This document shows, one piece after another, positions 34,739 through 44,052 of a stretch of DNA of 64,000 nucleotides. Location of the stretch: positions 652,445-716,444 of the forward strand of contig NZ_LNYY01000019.1 in assembly GCF_001468005.1 (NCBI RefSeq). The letters run 5' to 3'. Source of the DNA: Legionella steelei. Its GTDB lineage: Bacteria; Pseudomonadota; Gammaproteobacteria; Legionellales; Legionellaceae. The notes below the pieces were generated by a model. It had not been told where the DNA came from. It worked only from the letters and a program-made list of their open reading frames with translations, and ran no database searches. A program made the translations under genes and the position numbers. Positions within the stretch are counted from its first letter, which is position 1. Each line of letters opens with the position of its first letter.

Positions 34739-36457
34739 ATGTTAGGAACGGATGAATTAAAATTACATGGAATAGGACAGTTATTTGTTCTTGAGAAGCT
34801 GTTAGATAGACCTCAAGCAGTTGAATTCTGTAAGCAAGCTGCTGCAGAAAAAATTTCTTTAGTTCAATATCTTGTAAAAAATAATATTTTATCAGCCACA
34901 CAAATTGCACTTGCAGCGTCCCATAATTTTGGCGTCCCCATGCTTAATTTAGACTGCATTGAGGCCGATTCAATTCCTATTAGCTTAGTCAATGAGAAGC
35001 TTATTCGCCGTCACTCAATGGTTCCCTTATTTTACCGAGGCAATAATTTATACTTAGCAACAGATGATCCCAGTAAACAAGCTTCTTTGAAAGAAATTCA
35101 GTTCCATACTGGGCTTAATACACATGCCATTGTCGTAGAGGCCGACAAACTTAGTGCACTCATCGATCATTTACTATCAATACAGGAAACTCAGGGCTTA
35201 TCTGAGTTTGTTAGTGGAGATACAGCTGAATTTGATGGACTTATTATTAACGAGGAAGAAGAGCATGAATCAAATGCTCCATCACTTACAGAAGATGCCC
35301 CTATTGTAAAATTCGTTAATAAAATACTTCTTGATGCCATTAAGCAAGGAGCATCTGACATTCATTTTGAGCCTTATGAAAAAGAATATCGTATACGCTA
35401 TCGACAAGATGGTATTTTACACGAAATTGCAACACCACCAGGGAGTTTGGCCACACGCATTACTGCACGTATAAAAATCATGTCCAACTTGGATATTTCA
35501 GAAAGAAGAGTTCCCCAGGATGGCGGTTTTAAAATGAGAATATCCAAAATTCGATCCATTGATTTTCGCGTTAGCACCTGCCCTACAACTTCAGGTGAGA
35601 AAGTTGTTATGCGTATTCTAGATCCAGGCTCAGCAAAACTCGGTATTGAAGCTTTAGGTTTTAGCCCTGCTCAAAAAGAGCATTTTCTTCATTCGATTGA
35701 GCGCCCTCAAGGAATGATTTTAGTGACAGGCCCCACAGGTAGTGGTAAAACTGTATCCTTATATACCGCATTAAATATACTCAATACTAAAGAAGTAAAT
35801 ATCTCCACAGCAGAAGATCCCGTTGAAATTAAAGTACCAGGGATCAATCAGGTTAATATCAATCCTAAAGCGGGATTAACCTTTTCCAATGCATTACGCT
35901 CATTTCTGCGTCAAGACCCTGATATTATCATGGTTGGGGAGATACGCGATTTAGAAACAGCTGAAATTGCAGTTAAAGCAGCACAAACAGGACACTTGGT
36001 ACTCTCAACATTACACACAAACAGCGCCGCAGAAACACTTAATCGTCTGGTTAATATGGGCATTGCTACATTTAATGTAGCCAGCTCGGTAACGCTTATT
36101 ATTGCGCAACGTTTAGCCCGAAAATTATGTGAGCATTGTAAAGTATTAAGAGATGACTTCAATAAACCAAGTTTGTTGGAATTAGGTTTTACTGAAGCAG
36201 ATATCGAAGGAATTCAATTATACAAGGCAGGAGGATGTGCTAAGTGTACCAATGGATACCGCGGTAGAATAGGTTTATTTGAAGTATTGCCTATGACCAA
36301 AACACTTGGCCAGGTTATCATGTCCGGAGGAAACTCCTTGGACATATTAAAAGTTGCTCAGGAAGAAGGCATGATTACCATTTATCAATCCGGACTTGAG
36401 AAGGTAAAACAAGGTATTACAACTATGGAGGAAGTCAATCGGGTAACTGTTGACTAA
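34739..36457 (+). CDS. pilB: Type IV pilus assembly ATPase PilB
   Basis: A 572-aa hexameric ATPase that powers type IV pilus extension at the inner membrane. The N-terminal MshE/GspE-N domain (1-160) is followed by the ATPase core: Walker A GPTGSGKT at residues 331-338, the Asp box AEDPVEI, Walker B IIMVGEIRDLETAEIA, the His box GHLVLSTLHTN, and the tetra-Cys zinc motif CEHC...CAKC. First gene of pilBCD; pilC starts 11 bases after its stop. In Legionella these genes serve pili and competence, and PilD also type II secretion. Confidence 0.97.
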   Translation: MLGTDELKLHGIGQLFVLEKLLDRPQAVEFCKQAAAEKISLVQYLVKNNILSATQIALAASHNFGVPMLNLDCIEADSIPISLVNEKLIRRHSMVPLFYRGNNLYLATDDPSKQASLKEIQFHTGLNTHAIVVEADKLSALIDHLLSIQETQGLSEFVSGDTAEFDGLIINEEEEHESNAPSLTEDAPIVKFVNKILLDAIKQGASDIHFEPYEKEYRIRYRQDGILHEIATPPGSLATRITARIKIMSNLDISERRVPQDGGFKMRISKIRSIDFRVSTCPTTSGEKVVMRILDPGSAKLGIEALGFSPAQKEHFLHSIERPQGMILVTGPTGSGKTVSLYTALNILNTKEVNISTAEDPVEIKVPGINQVNINPKAGLTFSNALRSFLRQDPDIIMVGEIRDLETAEIAVKAAQTGHLVLSTLHTNSAAETLNRLVNMGIATFNVASSVTLIIAQRLARKLCEHCKVLRDDFNKPSLLELGFTEADIEGIQLYKAGGCAKCTNGYRGRIGLFEVLPMTKTLGQVIMSGGNSLDILKVAQEEGMITIYQSGLEKVKQGITTMEEVNRVTVD

Positions 36458-36468
36458 CCACGCAAACA

Positions 36469-37689
36469 ATGAAAAAAAATACCAATATCACCCTAACCTT
36501 TCATTACATAGGTGTTAATAAAGCTGGTCAAAAAATAAATGGCGATATCGATGCCAGAAGTCTTGCTTTAGCTAAAGTAGAATTACGCAGACAGGGAGTA
36601 GTCGTAAACAAAATTGCTAAAAAACGTCCTCCTCTCCTCAATTTTAAAAGTAAAAAAATAAAGTCAGGAGATATTACGGTATTTAGCCGGCAATTAGCGA
36701 CAATGATCGAATCAGGAATACCTTTAGTACAATCCTTTGATATTGTAGCAAAAAGACAATCAAATAAACGACTAAAAGAATTAATTGAAACGATTAAACG
36801 TGATGTTGAAACCGGATTAACCCTTTCCGAAGCATTGAATAAACATCCAGCACATTTTAATGAATTATTTTGTAATCTGGTGGATGCTGGTGAAAAGTCA
36901 GGGTCTCTGGATATAATGCTCGATAAAGTCGCCACATATAAAGAAAAAATAGAAACAATAAAAAAGAAAATTAAAAAAGCCTTAACTTATCCTATGGCCA
37001 TTATGGTTGTCGCGCTCCTTGTTACAACTGGCTTACTTATTTTTGTTGTTCCTCAATTTGAATCGCTATTTAAAGGTTTTGGTGCAGATCTACCTGCTAT
37101 GACCCAAGCCGTAGTCAATATGTCCAAATTTTTTCAGTCCTATTGGTATTTAGTCTTTGGCGCATTAGGCGGCGGTATTTATGCCTTTATTTATGCAAAA
37201 AAACACTCCTCTCAATTTGCACAAAATATAGATAAAATTTTATTAAAAGTACCTGTAATTGGGCCTATTATTGAGAAAGCTGCGATCGCACGTTTTGCAA
37301 GAACGCTTTCGATTACTTTTGCTGCGGGTTTACCTTTGGTTGAGGCACTCAAATCTGTAGCAGGGGCTACAGGAAATATCATTTTTTCGAAAGCCACCGA
37401 CCAAATTCGGGAAGAAGTATCTACCGGCCAACAAATGAATAAAGCTATGGAAAATACGAAATTATTCCCTAATATGGTAGTTCAGATGGTTGCCATTGGC
37501 GAAGAATCAGGTGCCTTAGAAAAAATGTTAGGAAAGGTTGCTGATTTTTTTGAAGAAGATGTAGATAATGCAGTCGATTCACTGAGTAGTTTATTAGAAC
37601 CTGTTATTATGGTTGTTTTAGGTGTCTTGGTAGGCGGTCTTGTTGTTGCAATGTATTTACCCATCTTCAAACTGGGAACTGCAATATAA
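36469..37689 (+). CDS. pilC: Type IV pilus inner-membrane platform protein PilC
   Basis: A 406-aa polytopic protein with two T2SS-F domains (about 70-195 and 272-395), each with a conserved entry (FSRQLATMIESGIPLVQSFD; FARTLSITFAAGLPLVEALK) and membrane helices near 170-190, 222-242 and 380-400. It links the PilB ATPase to pilin assembly. It starts 11 bases after pilB, hence co-translated. A palindromic repeat follows, before pilD. Confidence 0.97.
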   Translation: MKKNTNITLTFHYIGVNKAGQKINGDIDARSLALAKVELRRQGVVVNKIAKKRPPLLNFKSKKIKSGDITVFSRQLATMIESGIPLVQSFDIVAKRQSNKRLKELIETIKRDVETGLTLSEALNKHPAHFNELFCNLVDAGEKSGSLDIMLDKVATYKEKIETIKKKIKKALTYPMAIMVVALLVTTGLLIFVVPQFESLFKGFGADLPAMTQAVVNMSKFFQSYWYLVFGALGGGIYAFIYAKKHSSQFAQNIDKILLKVPVIGPIIEKAAIARFARTLSITFAAGLPLVEALKSVAGATGNIIFSKATDQIREEVSTGQQMNKAMENTKLFPNMVVQMVAIGEESGALEKMLGKVADFFEEDVDNAVDSLSSLLEPVIMVVLGVLVGGLVVAMYLPIFKLGTAI

Positions 37690-37716
37690 GGCAGCTAAAT
37701 TAGGCTCTGATTGTTT

Positions 37717-37799
37717 TGTAGCCTGGGTGCAGCGCAGCGGAACCCGGGTTTTTTCCAATGTAAATTTCCCGAGTTCCACTGCGCTGCACCTGGGCTACA
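37717..37799. repeat. Palindromic repeat between pilC and pilD
   Basis: An 83-base element: tgtagcctgggtgcagcgca at the left, tgcgctgcacctgggctaca at the right, and accgggtt/aaatttcccgagtt inside. Arms pair almost perfectly over more than 25 bases. In RNA it would make a strong stem between pilC and pilD, which could lower pilD expression or stabilise pilBC message. Confidence 0.85.
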
Positions 37800-37819
37800 T
37801 TTTGTGTGGGATCAATTGA

Positions 37820-38677
37820 ATGATATATGACCTAATCATCAATCATACTTGGTTTATGTATGTTGTAGTTGCCCTATTTTCTCTTGCCGTAGGTAGTTTA
37901 CTTAATGTTATTATTTATCGCTTACCTATCATGTTAGAAAGAGAATGGAAACAACAATACAATGAACTGACAGGAGTCAAGGAAGAGGAACAATCGATTA
38001 ATTTATTTTTTCCAAGATCATTTTGCCCTTCATGTAAAGCAATGGTTAAAGCCTGGCAAAATATACCCATTTTGAGCTATTTATTTTTGCGAGGCCGCTG
38101 TTATCAATGTAAAAGTGCCATTTCTATTCGTTATCCGCTAATTGAATTAGGCACAATGATTCTTTCCCTCTATGCGTGTTGGCATTTTGGTTTTACTGTA
38201 CAACTCATTTTTGTACTGATTGCAATTTGGATCTTAATTTGCTTGGTTTTCATTGACATAGATCATCAAATTTTACCAGACAATCTGACTTTGAGCTTAT
38301 TATGGATAGGACTTATTGCTAATACTGAAAATCTATTCGCCCCTTTACCTCAAGCGGTACTGAGTGCAGTGGGTGCCTATATTGGGTTATGGTTATTTAT
38401 CAAGGTATTTTATTTATGTACTGGTAAAATAGGTATGGGTAATGGTGACTTTAAATTACTTGCTGCATTTGGGGCGTGGTTTGGCTGGGTCTTTTTGCCA
38501 TTAATTCTACTTCTTTCCTCGATTAGTGGTACAATTATTGGTTTATTGTATTTACGATTACACAGTAAATCCAAAGATACCATGATTCCTTTTGGCCCAT
38601 TTTTATGTATCAGTGGATTAATTTCTCTATTTTGGGGTCATAGTATAGTGAACTGGTATTTGCATCTTTGGATGTAA
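37820..38677 (+). CDS. pilD: Prepilin peptidase / N-methyltransferase PilD
   Basis: A 285-aa inner-membrane aspartic protease that cleaves and N-methylates type IV pilins and type II secretion pseudopilins. The cytoplasmic zinc loop CPSC...CYQC is at about 73-100, the two catalytic Asp are in FIDIDHQILPD and GMGNGDFKLLAAFGAW (GxGD). About eight membrane helices. Start at the ATG at 37820, 20 bases after the palindromic repeat that separates it from pilC. Confidence 0.97.
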   Translation: MIYDLIINHTWFMYVVVALFSLAVGSLLNVIIYRLPIMLEREWKQQYNELTGVKEEEQSINLFFPRSFCPSCKAMVKAWQNIPILSYLFLRGRCYQCKSAISIRYPLIELGTMILSLYACWHFGFTVQLIFVLIAIWILICLVFIDIDHQILPDNLTLSLLWIGLIANTENLFAPLPQAVLSAVGAYIGLWLFIKVFYLCTGKIGMGNGDFKLLAAFGAWFGWVFLPLILLLSSISGTIIGLLYLRLHSKSKDTMIPFGPFLCISGLISLFWGHSIVNWYLHLWM

Positions 38678-38697
38678 AAAAATAACAGGACTCATAT

Positions 38698-39474
38698 ATG
38701 CCTTATCAAGTCATTTTATTTGATCTAGACGATACGCTCATCGATTTTGCACACTCTCAACGAATGGGGCTAAGAAATATTTATGAAAAATATTACTCGT
38801 CCATTGAATTCTCTGTTTTTGAACGTCTTTATAAAGAAATTAATACCCATCTATGGAGTCAAGTAGGTGCTAAAACACATGCGCTCAGGCCAAGCGAAGT
38901 GAGATTATTACGATTTGTACAATTAAATCAAAAACTCTATAGTTCTGCGTCTGCACAAGAGGTAGCAGAAGAGTATGATGTTAATCTGTGCTTGCATGCC
39001 CACTGGATACCAAATGTAAAAACAGCTATTGAATTTTTACACCAAAAAGGACATATTTTAGGCATTATTACCAATGGTTTTGTTGAAGTTCAAGGGAAAA
39101 AACAAAAGCGGCTCGAATTAAATCATTGGTTTGACTGTTATATTGTTTCTGATGAAGTGGGTGTAGCAAAACCCAATGTTGAAATCTTTAACATTGCTCT
39201 GCTAGAAATTACTAACAAACGCAAACAATCAATCAGCAAAGACTCCATATTAATGGTCGGTGATTCAATGACTAATGATGGTTATGGGGCAAGAGATTTT
39301 GGGATTGATTATTGCTTTATAAATGCTCAAGAATTAGATGTTGCGTCACAGGAAGCCCCTATTAAATACAACATCCGTTCTGTTGCTCATTTACCTGCAT
39401 GCATAGGATATGAAATAGAATACATGCGATTCCTAGAATTACATAAGAGTGAGAGTAACTTATTACAACTATGA
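38698..39474 (+). CDS. HAD-superfamily hydrolase, YjjG-like nucleotidase
   Basis: A 258-aa phosphatase with all four HAD motifs: DLDDTLIDF (nucleophile Asp), ITNGF, the Lys in VAKPNVEIF and MVGDSMTNDGYGARDFG. The cap domain is helical, as in YjjG, a pyrimidine 5'-nucleotidase that removes non-canonical nucleotides. Length and spacing (20 bases after pilD) suggest it shares the transcript. Substrate assignment is by family only. Confidence 0.88.
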   Translation: MPYQVILFDLDDTLIDFAHSQRMGLRNIYEKYYSSIEFSVFERLYKEINTHLWSQVGAKTHALRPSEVRLLRFVQLNQKLYSSASAQEVAEEYDVNLCLHAHWIPNVKTAIEFLHQKGHILGIITNGFVEVQGKKQKRLELNHWFDCYIVSDEVGVAKPNVEIFNIALLEITNKRKQSISKDSILMVGDSMTNDGYGARDFGIDYCFINAQELDVASQEAPIKYNIRSVAHLPACIGYEIEYMRFLELHKSESNLLQL

Positions 39475-39536
39475 TTTGAAGCATATTACTGAAGAGAAAC
39501 TCTTACTCAGACTAAAAATATTTAAAATTTAAAAAT

Positions 39537-40727
39537 ATGAAACAACTGAATATAGAACAAATAAGAAGCGATACCCCTGGCTGTCAGCATGTTGTTCATT
39601 TCAATAATGCTGGGGCAGCATTATCCCCCCTTCCAGTTACCCAAGCAATAAAAAATCATCTTGATTTAGAGGCTACAATTGGTGGTTATGAGGCAGCACA
39701 ACAAGCAGCAAATAAAATACAAAAATTTTACGAAAACGCCGCACAGTTGATTCATTGTCAGCCTGATGAAATTGCCTTTTTTGACAATGCGACTCGAGCC
39801 TGGGATATGGCTTTTTACAGCTTTAAATTTAATCCCGGAGATAAAATATTAACTTGTGTTTCAGAGTACGCAAGCAACTATTTGGCTTTTTTACATCAAG
39901 CGAAACATACTGGAGTTACAATTGATGTCATTCACAATGACTCATCAGGCCAATTAGATCTTGACGACCTAAAAAGAAAAATAGATAAACGAGTTAAATT
40001 AATTGCTATAACTCACATACCGACACAAGGCGGTTTAATTAATCCTGCGGTTGAGGTTGGTCAAATAGCCAATGCACATAATATCCCCTACCTTCTTGAT
40101 ACAACACAATCGGTAGGACAGCTTCTGGTTGATATGCAAGAGATTGGTTGTGATTTTCTTTGCGCAACTGGCCGAAAATTTTTACGTGGCCCGCGTGGTA
40201 CAGGGTTTTTATATGCAAGCAAAAGAATTACAGAACACAGCGATCCCCCTTTCATTGATTTACACTCTGCGCAATGGATTAGTGATCATGATTATTTGCT
40301 ACGTCCTGATGCGCATCGATTTGAAACTTGGGAACAAAATATTGCTGCAAAAATTGGACTTGCGACAGCTATTGAATATGCTTTAAAACTTGGTTTGCCG
40401 CTAATTTGGCAACGAATCAGCCAATTAGCAACGCTACTACGTCAAAATTTGCGCACCATTAATTCAATAAAATTGCACGATTTAGGTGTTCATCAATGCG
40501 GTATTGTTACGTTTACTTCATTAGAGAAAAGTCCTCAAGAAATCCAACGATATTTAACCAGCAAGCGAATTAATGTTTCAATTTCACTACAAGAATACGC
40601 GCGACTTGATATGATTAAAAGAAATTTGCCTGCATTGGTCCGTGCTTCGGTGCATTATTATAATACTGAATCAGAAATTGATATTTTTTGCTCTGAACTC
40701 CGTAAGTTTTTAAACCCTTGTCCTTAA
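39537..40727 (+). CDS. Class V aminotransferase (cysteine desulfurase-like)
   Basis: A 396-aa PLP enzyme. HFNNAGAALSPLPV and FFDNATRAWDMAF mark the N-terminal part; the PLP Asp/His region is PYLLDTTQSVGQL and the Schiff-base Lys is in CATGRKFLRGPRGTGFLY. The loop that would carry the desulfurase Cys is not evident, so it may act on a different substrate (egtE- or isopenicillin-epimerase-like members of this clan). It lies between the HAD gene and the fatty acid hydroxylase on one strand. Confidence 0.88.
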   Translation: MKQLNIEQIRSDTPGCQHVVHFNNAGAALSPLPVTQAIKNHLDLEATIGGYEAAQQAANKIQKFYENAAQLIHCQPDEIAFFDNATRAWDMAFYSFKFNPGDKILTCVSEYASNYLAFLHQAKHTGVTIDVIHNDSSGQLDLDDLKRKIDKRVKLIAITHIPTQGGLINPAVEVGQIANAHNIPYLLDTTQSVGQLLVDMQEIGCDFLCATGRKFLRGPRGTGFLYASKRITEHSDPPFIDLHSAQWISDHDYLLRPDAHRFETWEQNIAAKIGLATAIEYALKLGLPLIWQRISQLATLLRQNLRTINSIKLHDLGVHQCGIVTFTSLEKSPQEIQRYLTSKRINVSISLQEYARLDMIKRNLPALVRASVHYYNTESEIDIFCSELRKFLNPCP

Positions 40728-40828
40728 ATAAAACAAAGTTATTATTATTAATATAAGCATTTACAAGGTAAGCATAATTAGAAGAAAATAAAGCTATATA
40801 CTTTGACTGCCCAAGCTAAGAGATTGAT

Positions 40829-42031
40829 ATGGATATTAATTTAATTGTATATGCTGCGCCAATATTCCTGATTTTAATAGTTGTTGAGTGGTTTCTAAAA
40901 TCAGAAGCTTATCAGCTTAATGATTCCATAAATAATTTCAGTACCGGTATATTTGAGCAAATTGCTTCATTGCCAGCACGAGGCCTAGTAATTTTCGGTT
41001 ATTATTATATATCTGAACACTATGCTCTTCTCTCTATCAATCCTCATTTGATTAGCTCCTGGATTATACTCTGGCTGAGCGTAGATTTTTGTTACTACTG
41101 GTACCATCGAGCAAGTCATCGATGCAACTTTTTTTGGATAGGACATTCTGTTCATCATCAAAGCGAGCTTTTTAATTTATCGGTTGCATTAAGGCAAGGT
41201 TATTGGCAAACGCTAACATCCTGGGTTTTTTATCTTCCCCTTGCCTTAATTGGTTTCCCAACATGGATGTTTATCCTCGTGTCTTCATGCAATACCATTT
41301 ATCAATTTTGGATCCATACTGAATCAATCAATAAAATGGGATGGTTTGAAAAAATATTTAACACCCCTTCTCACCATAGAGTACATCACGGTAAAAACCC
41401 TCAATATATAGATAAAAATTACGCAGGAAGCTTAATTATTTGGGATAAATTTTTTGGAACGTATGAACCAGAAATTGCTCCGGCTGAATATGGAGTCACC
41501 GAACCTTTAGACTCCTGGAACCCTTTATATGCGAACATCAAAGTGATTAAAGATTTAATGTATTATGGAAAAAACCTTAAAAACAAATTGGATATCATCC
41601 GTGCTCTTTTTATGCCCCCAGAATGGATAATTCATCGTTTACAACAAAAGCATCAAAATATTCCGAAGCGAATTGTTCAGCACAAAAATGATAAATCACC
41701 CAAATTATACATGCTAGTCAACTTAGCACTTGCAATTGTCTTATATACCTATCTTTCATTTATATTTGTAGCAAGCTCACTAAGTTCCTGGCTTATTGGC
41801 GCATTCATAATATACACCCTCTATACTCTTGGTGCAGCTGCCAATGGAAAACAAAAAATTCTAATTATTGAAATAATGCGCTCGATTTTAATTTTATTTA
41901 TTTTGATTATATTGAATATGCATCTGTTTTTTTCTTTAGGTGTAACAATATTGTTTTTACTTATTAATCTTTGCTTGTTCTATTTTGAACTCCTCAAAAG
42001 TCAGCCATATACCCCTTCTATTTCAGTATAA
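40829..42031 (+). CDS. Sterol desaturase / fatty acid hydroxylase family membrane enzyme
   Basis: A 400-aa protein with the three His clusters of the di-iron hydroxylases: HRASHR, HSVHHQ and HHRVHHGKN, plus a WIHTE segment. Membrane helices lie around 5-25, 45-65, 75-95, 125-160 and three more in the extra C-terminal 120 residues (about 290-390), which have no catalytic motifs. Such enzymes hydroxylate or desaturate lipid chains or alkylglycerols. Substrate unknown. Confidence 0.9.
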   Translation: MDINLIVYAAPIFLILIVVEWFLKSEAYQLNDSINNFSTGIFEQIASLPARGLVIFGYYYISEHYALLSINPHLISSWIILWLSVDFCYYWYHRASHRCNFFWIGHSVHHQSELFNLSVALRQGYWQTLTSWVFYLPLALIGFPTWMFILVSSCNTIYQFWIHTESINKMGWFEKIFNTPSHHRVHHGKNPQYIDKNYAGSLIIWDKFFGTYEPEIAPAEYGVTEPLDSWNPLYANIKVIKDLMYYGKNLKNKLDIIRALFMPPEWIIHRLQQKHQNIPKRIVQHKNDKSPKLYMLVNLALAIVLYTYLSFIFVASSLSSWLIGAFIIYTLYTLGAAANGKQKILIIEIMRSILILFILIILNMHLFFSLGVTILFLLINLCLFYFELLKSQPYTPSISV

Positions 42032-42227
42032 AATAAGGGCTAAACTCTGCCAGCACAACCGCGCATAGTTTTTTATATACTATACTAAAAACAGTGAACA
42101 AAAATTTAACATTCGTTGTCCTGTGGTCAATTCGTAGTTCGAAGTGATGTATGAAGTACTTCTTTTCTAAAAAGTGCTTTATTTACAAAATAGATACTAA
42201 AAACAACTATTATTTTGGGAGACCTCG

Positions 42228-42677
42228 ATGAGAGTTGGCGAATACTGTAACCGGAATGTAGTTGTTATTAATGGCAATGAATCGGTAAAGAACGCTGCAG
42301 AGCTCATGCGCTCCTACCATGTTGGAGACTTAGTTTTGATTGAAGAACACGATAGCCAAAAAATACCTATATGCATTGTTACTGATCGTGATTTAGTCAT
42401 TGAAGTCATGGCAGCAGGAGTGAAGCCTGAGTCATTGCTAGTCCGCGACATTCTCACAGAACCATTTCGCTGCGTTTTTGAAAACGATAGCCATTTTGAT
42501 GCCCTAGAAATAATGCATTCCCCCAAAATCCGTCGCTTACCCGTTATCAATGATGACAAAACACTCATAGGCATAATCACCCTAGATGATCTTATAGAAA
42601 TTTTGACTGAGGCAATGGGGCAAATAGTTAACGTGGTTAAGCTTCAACAAAAAAAAGAGGCGCGACAAAGAATATAA
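42228..42677 (+). CDS. Two-CBS-domain protein
   Basis: A 149-aa protein composed of a tandem CBS pair (residues 7-65 and 73-130): VVINGNESVKNAAELMRSYHVGDLVLIEE and FENDSHFDALEIMHSPKIRRLPVINDD, each followed by the typical hydrophobic strand. CBS pairs bind adenine nucleotides such as AMP or NADH. Ribosome site gggag precedes the ATG. The HPF/cold-shock gene follows 44 bases later, so both may act in stationary-phase physiology. Confidence 0.92.
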   Translation: MRVGEYCNRNVVVINGNESVKNAAELMRSYHVGDLVLIEEHDSQKIPICIVTDRDLVIEVMAAGVKPESLLVRDILTEPFRCVFENDSHFDALEIMHSPKIRRLPVINDDKTLIGIITLDDLIEILTEAMGQIVNVVKLQQKKEARQRI

Positions 42678-42721
42678 ACTTAAATAAACAATATTGATGT
42701 ATGTGATATAAGGAGCAAGCA

Positions 42722-43276
42722 ATGAACAATTCAGTACATTTTCCTATAAAAATAGAATTCAATAATTTAAAATATTCTCGAGCTGTTGAAGCTAACGCTC
42801 GCAAACATGCTGAAAAATTAGGAAAGTATTTTGATCGTATTATGATTTGTAAAATAAGTCTCGAAACGCATCGACACCATAATAAAGGCAAAATTTATCA
42901 TGTCCGTATCGATATTATTGTTCCTCATGCAGAACTGGTGGTAAATCGTGATCTTGCAGAAAATCACGCGCATGAAAACCTCTATGTCACCATAAGAGAT
43001 GCTTTTCTTGCAATGACACGACAACTAAAAAAATATGTCGAGAAACAACGAGGAAAAGTAAAATATCACGAGCTCCCACCTGAAGGACTAATTCGCGAAA
43101 TCGCTCCTGTTGCTGATTATGGTTTTATTGAAACAATTGATGGTAGAAGACTTCGATTCACCAGTAAAAGTGTAATCGACTTTGATTTCACAAAGTTAGA
43201 GGTGGGAAAAAGAGTTTTCTTTGTTGAAGCCATAAGTAACGATGGTCCAGCAGCAAGTACTGTTTACGTGCAATAA
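42722..43276 (+). CDS. HPF/RaiA ribosome-associated protein with cold-shock-like C-terminus
   Basis: A 184-aa fusion. Residues 1-100 resemble the ribosome hibernation fold (FNNLKYSRAVEANARKHAEKL, then VRIDIIVPHAELVVNRD). Residues 112-184 form an OB-fold cold-shock-type domain (YGFIETIDGRRLRFTSKSV). This architecture is recurrent in Gram-negatives and is thought to bind the ribosome. Strong ribosome site (aaggag, 6 bases before ATG). It is followed by a perfect terminator hairpin. Confidence 0.9.
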   Translation: MNNSVHFPIKIEFNNLKYSRAVEANARKHAEKLGKYFDRIMICKISLETHRHHNKGKIYHVRIDIIVPHAELVVNRDLAENHAHENLYVTIRDAFLAMTRQLKKYVEKQRGKVKYHELPPEGLIREIAPVADYGFIETIDGRRLRFTSKSVIDFDFTKLEVGKRVFFVEAISNDGPAASTVYVQ

Positions 43277-43280
43277 TCAA

Positions 43281-43321
43281 TTTTTTTATGGAAAAGACAT
43301 CATGTCTTTTCCATAAAAAAA
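43281..43321. terminator. Perfect long terminator hairpin
   Basis: A near-complete palindrome: A/T-rich stem of about 18 bp (tttttttatggaaaagaca on the left, matching exactly in reverse on the right) with a 5-base loop and T/A runs on both ends. It ends the CBS-HPF operon and would work in both directions. Confidence 0.85.
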
Positions 43322-43469
43322 TATTAAAATAATCAATATCTTATATAAATCAAGTCATCTTGTTTAATTTTAATTAACGCCGAAACCTTAACCTATAAGG
43401 ATATGTGTACACTCCCGAATATTTATATATACTCTGACATCGTGATTTGAAATCCAAAGGTTAATTACT

Positions 43470-43907
43470 ATGTCATTCATCCGATTATCAAACTGTGGAG
43501 TAAGCCCTTTCGAGCAACTTTTAGGACATAACCCAGATATATTGACCCTATGGGGACAATTGGAAATGGCTTTTTTCAAGAGCAAAACATTTCATCCAGA
43601 TTTTTTAGAGCAGATCAGACGTGCTTTAGCGTTCAATAATCAATGCCATTACTGCATGGCAAAAGCTGGACCACCAGCTCAAAATCCTCAAGACGAGCGA
43701 CTCGGTGAAGCATTGAGGTTCGCTAACCTATTCTCAATAAGTCATGAATCTATAAATATAAATGAGATAGACCGATTAAAACACCATTTTTCTGAGGCAG
43801 AAGTTGCAGAGTTAATCGCTTTTTGCAGTTTTATCTCGGCTGCACAAAAATTTGGTGCAGCATTAGGTCTTGAAGCGATGGATAATTATATAAATCAAGC
43901 TTATTAG
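43470..43907 (+). CDS. AhpD-like / carboxymuconolactone decarboxylase family protein
   Basis: A 145-aa all-helical protein with the redox CxxC in NNQCHYCMAKAG (near residues 54-57), the hallmark of the AhpD-like branch, where the Cys pair reduces peroxiredoxins. LLGHNPDILTLWGQLEMAFF and LDEVAELIAFCSFISAAQKFG-type helices fit the family. No partner gene adjoins it. It may act in oxidant defence. Confidence 0.85.
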   Translation: MSFIRLSNCGVSPFEQLLGHNPDILTLWGQLEMAFFKSKTFHPDFLEQIRRALAFNNQCHYCMAKAGPPAQNPQDERLGEALRFANLFSISHESININEIDRLKHHFSEAEVAELIAFCSFISAAQKFGAALGLEAMDNYINQAY

Positions 43908-43947
43908 GGGCTGTTAACGATCCGCTAGACTGAACCCAAATGGAGCA

Positions 43948-43993
43948 CATCATCCCTAGCGTAGCGCATAACAAGTGCTAGCTCAGGATGATG
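43948..43993. repeat. Imperfect intergenic stem-loop
   Basis: catcatccctagc (43948-43960) is opposed by gctagctcaggatgatg (43977-43993), an imperfect inverted repeat between two convergent genes. It may terminate either transcript; no T run is present. Confidence 0.4.
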
Positions 43994-44052
43994 CCATATA
44001 GAAACAATGTGCTAATATACCCTCGATAAATTGCTCAGAAGATGACAATCCA

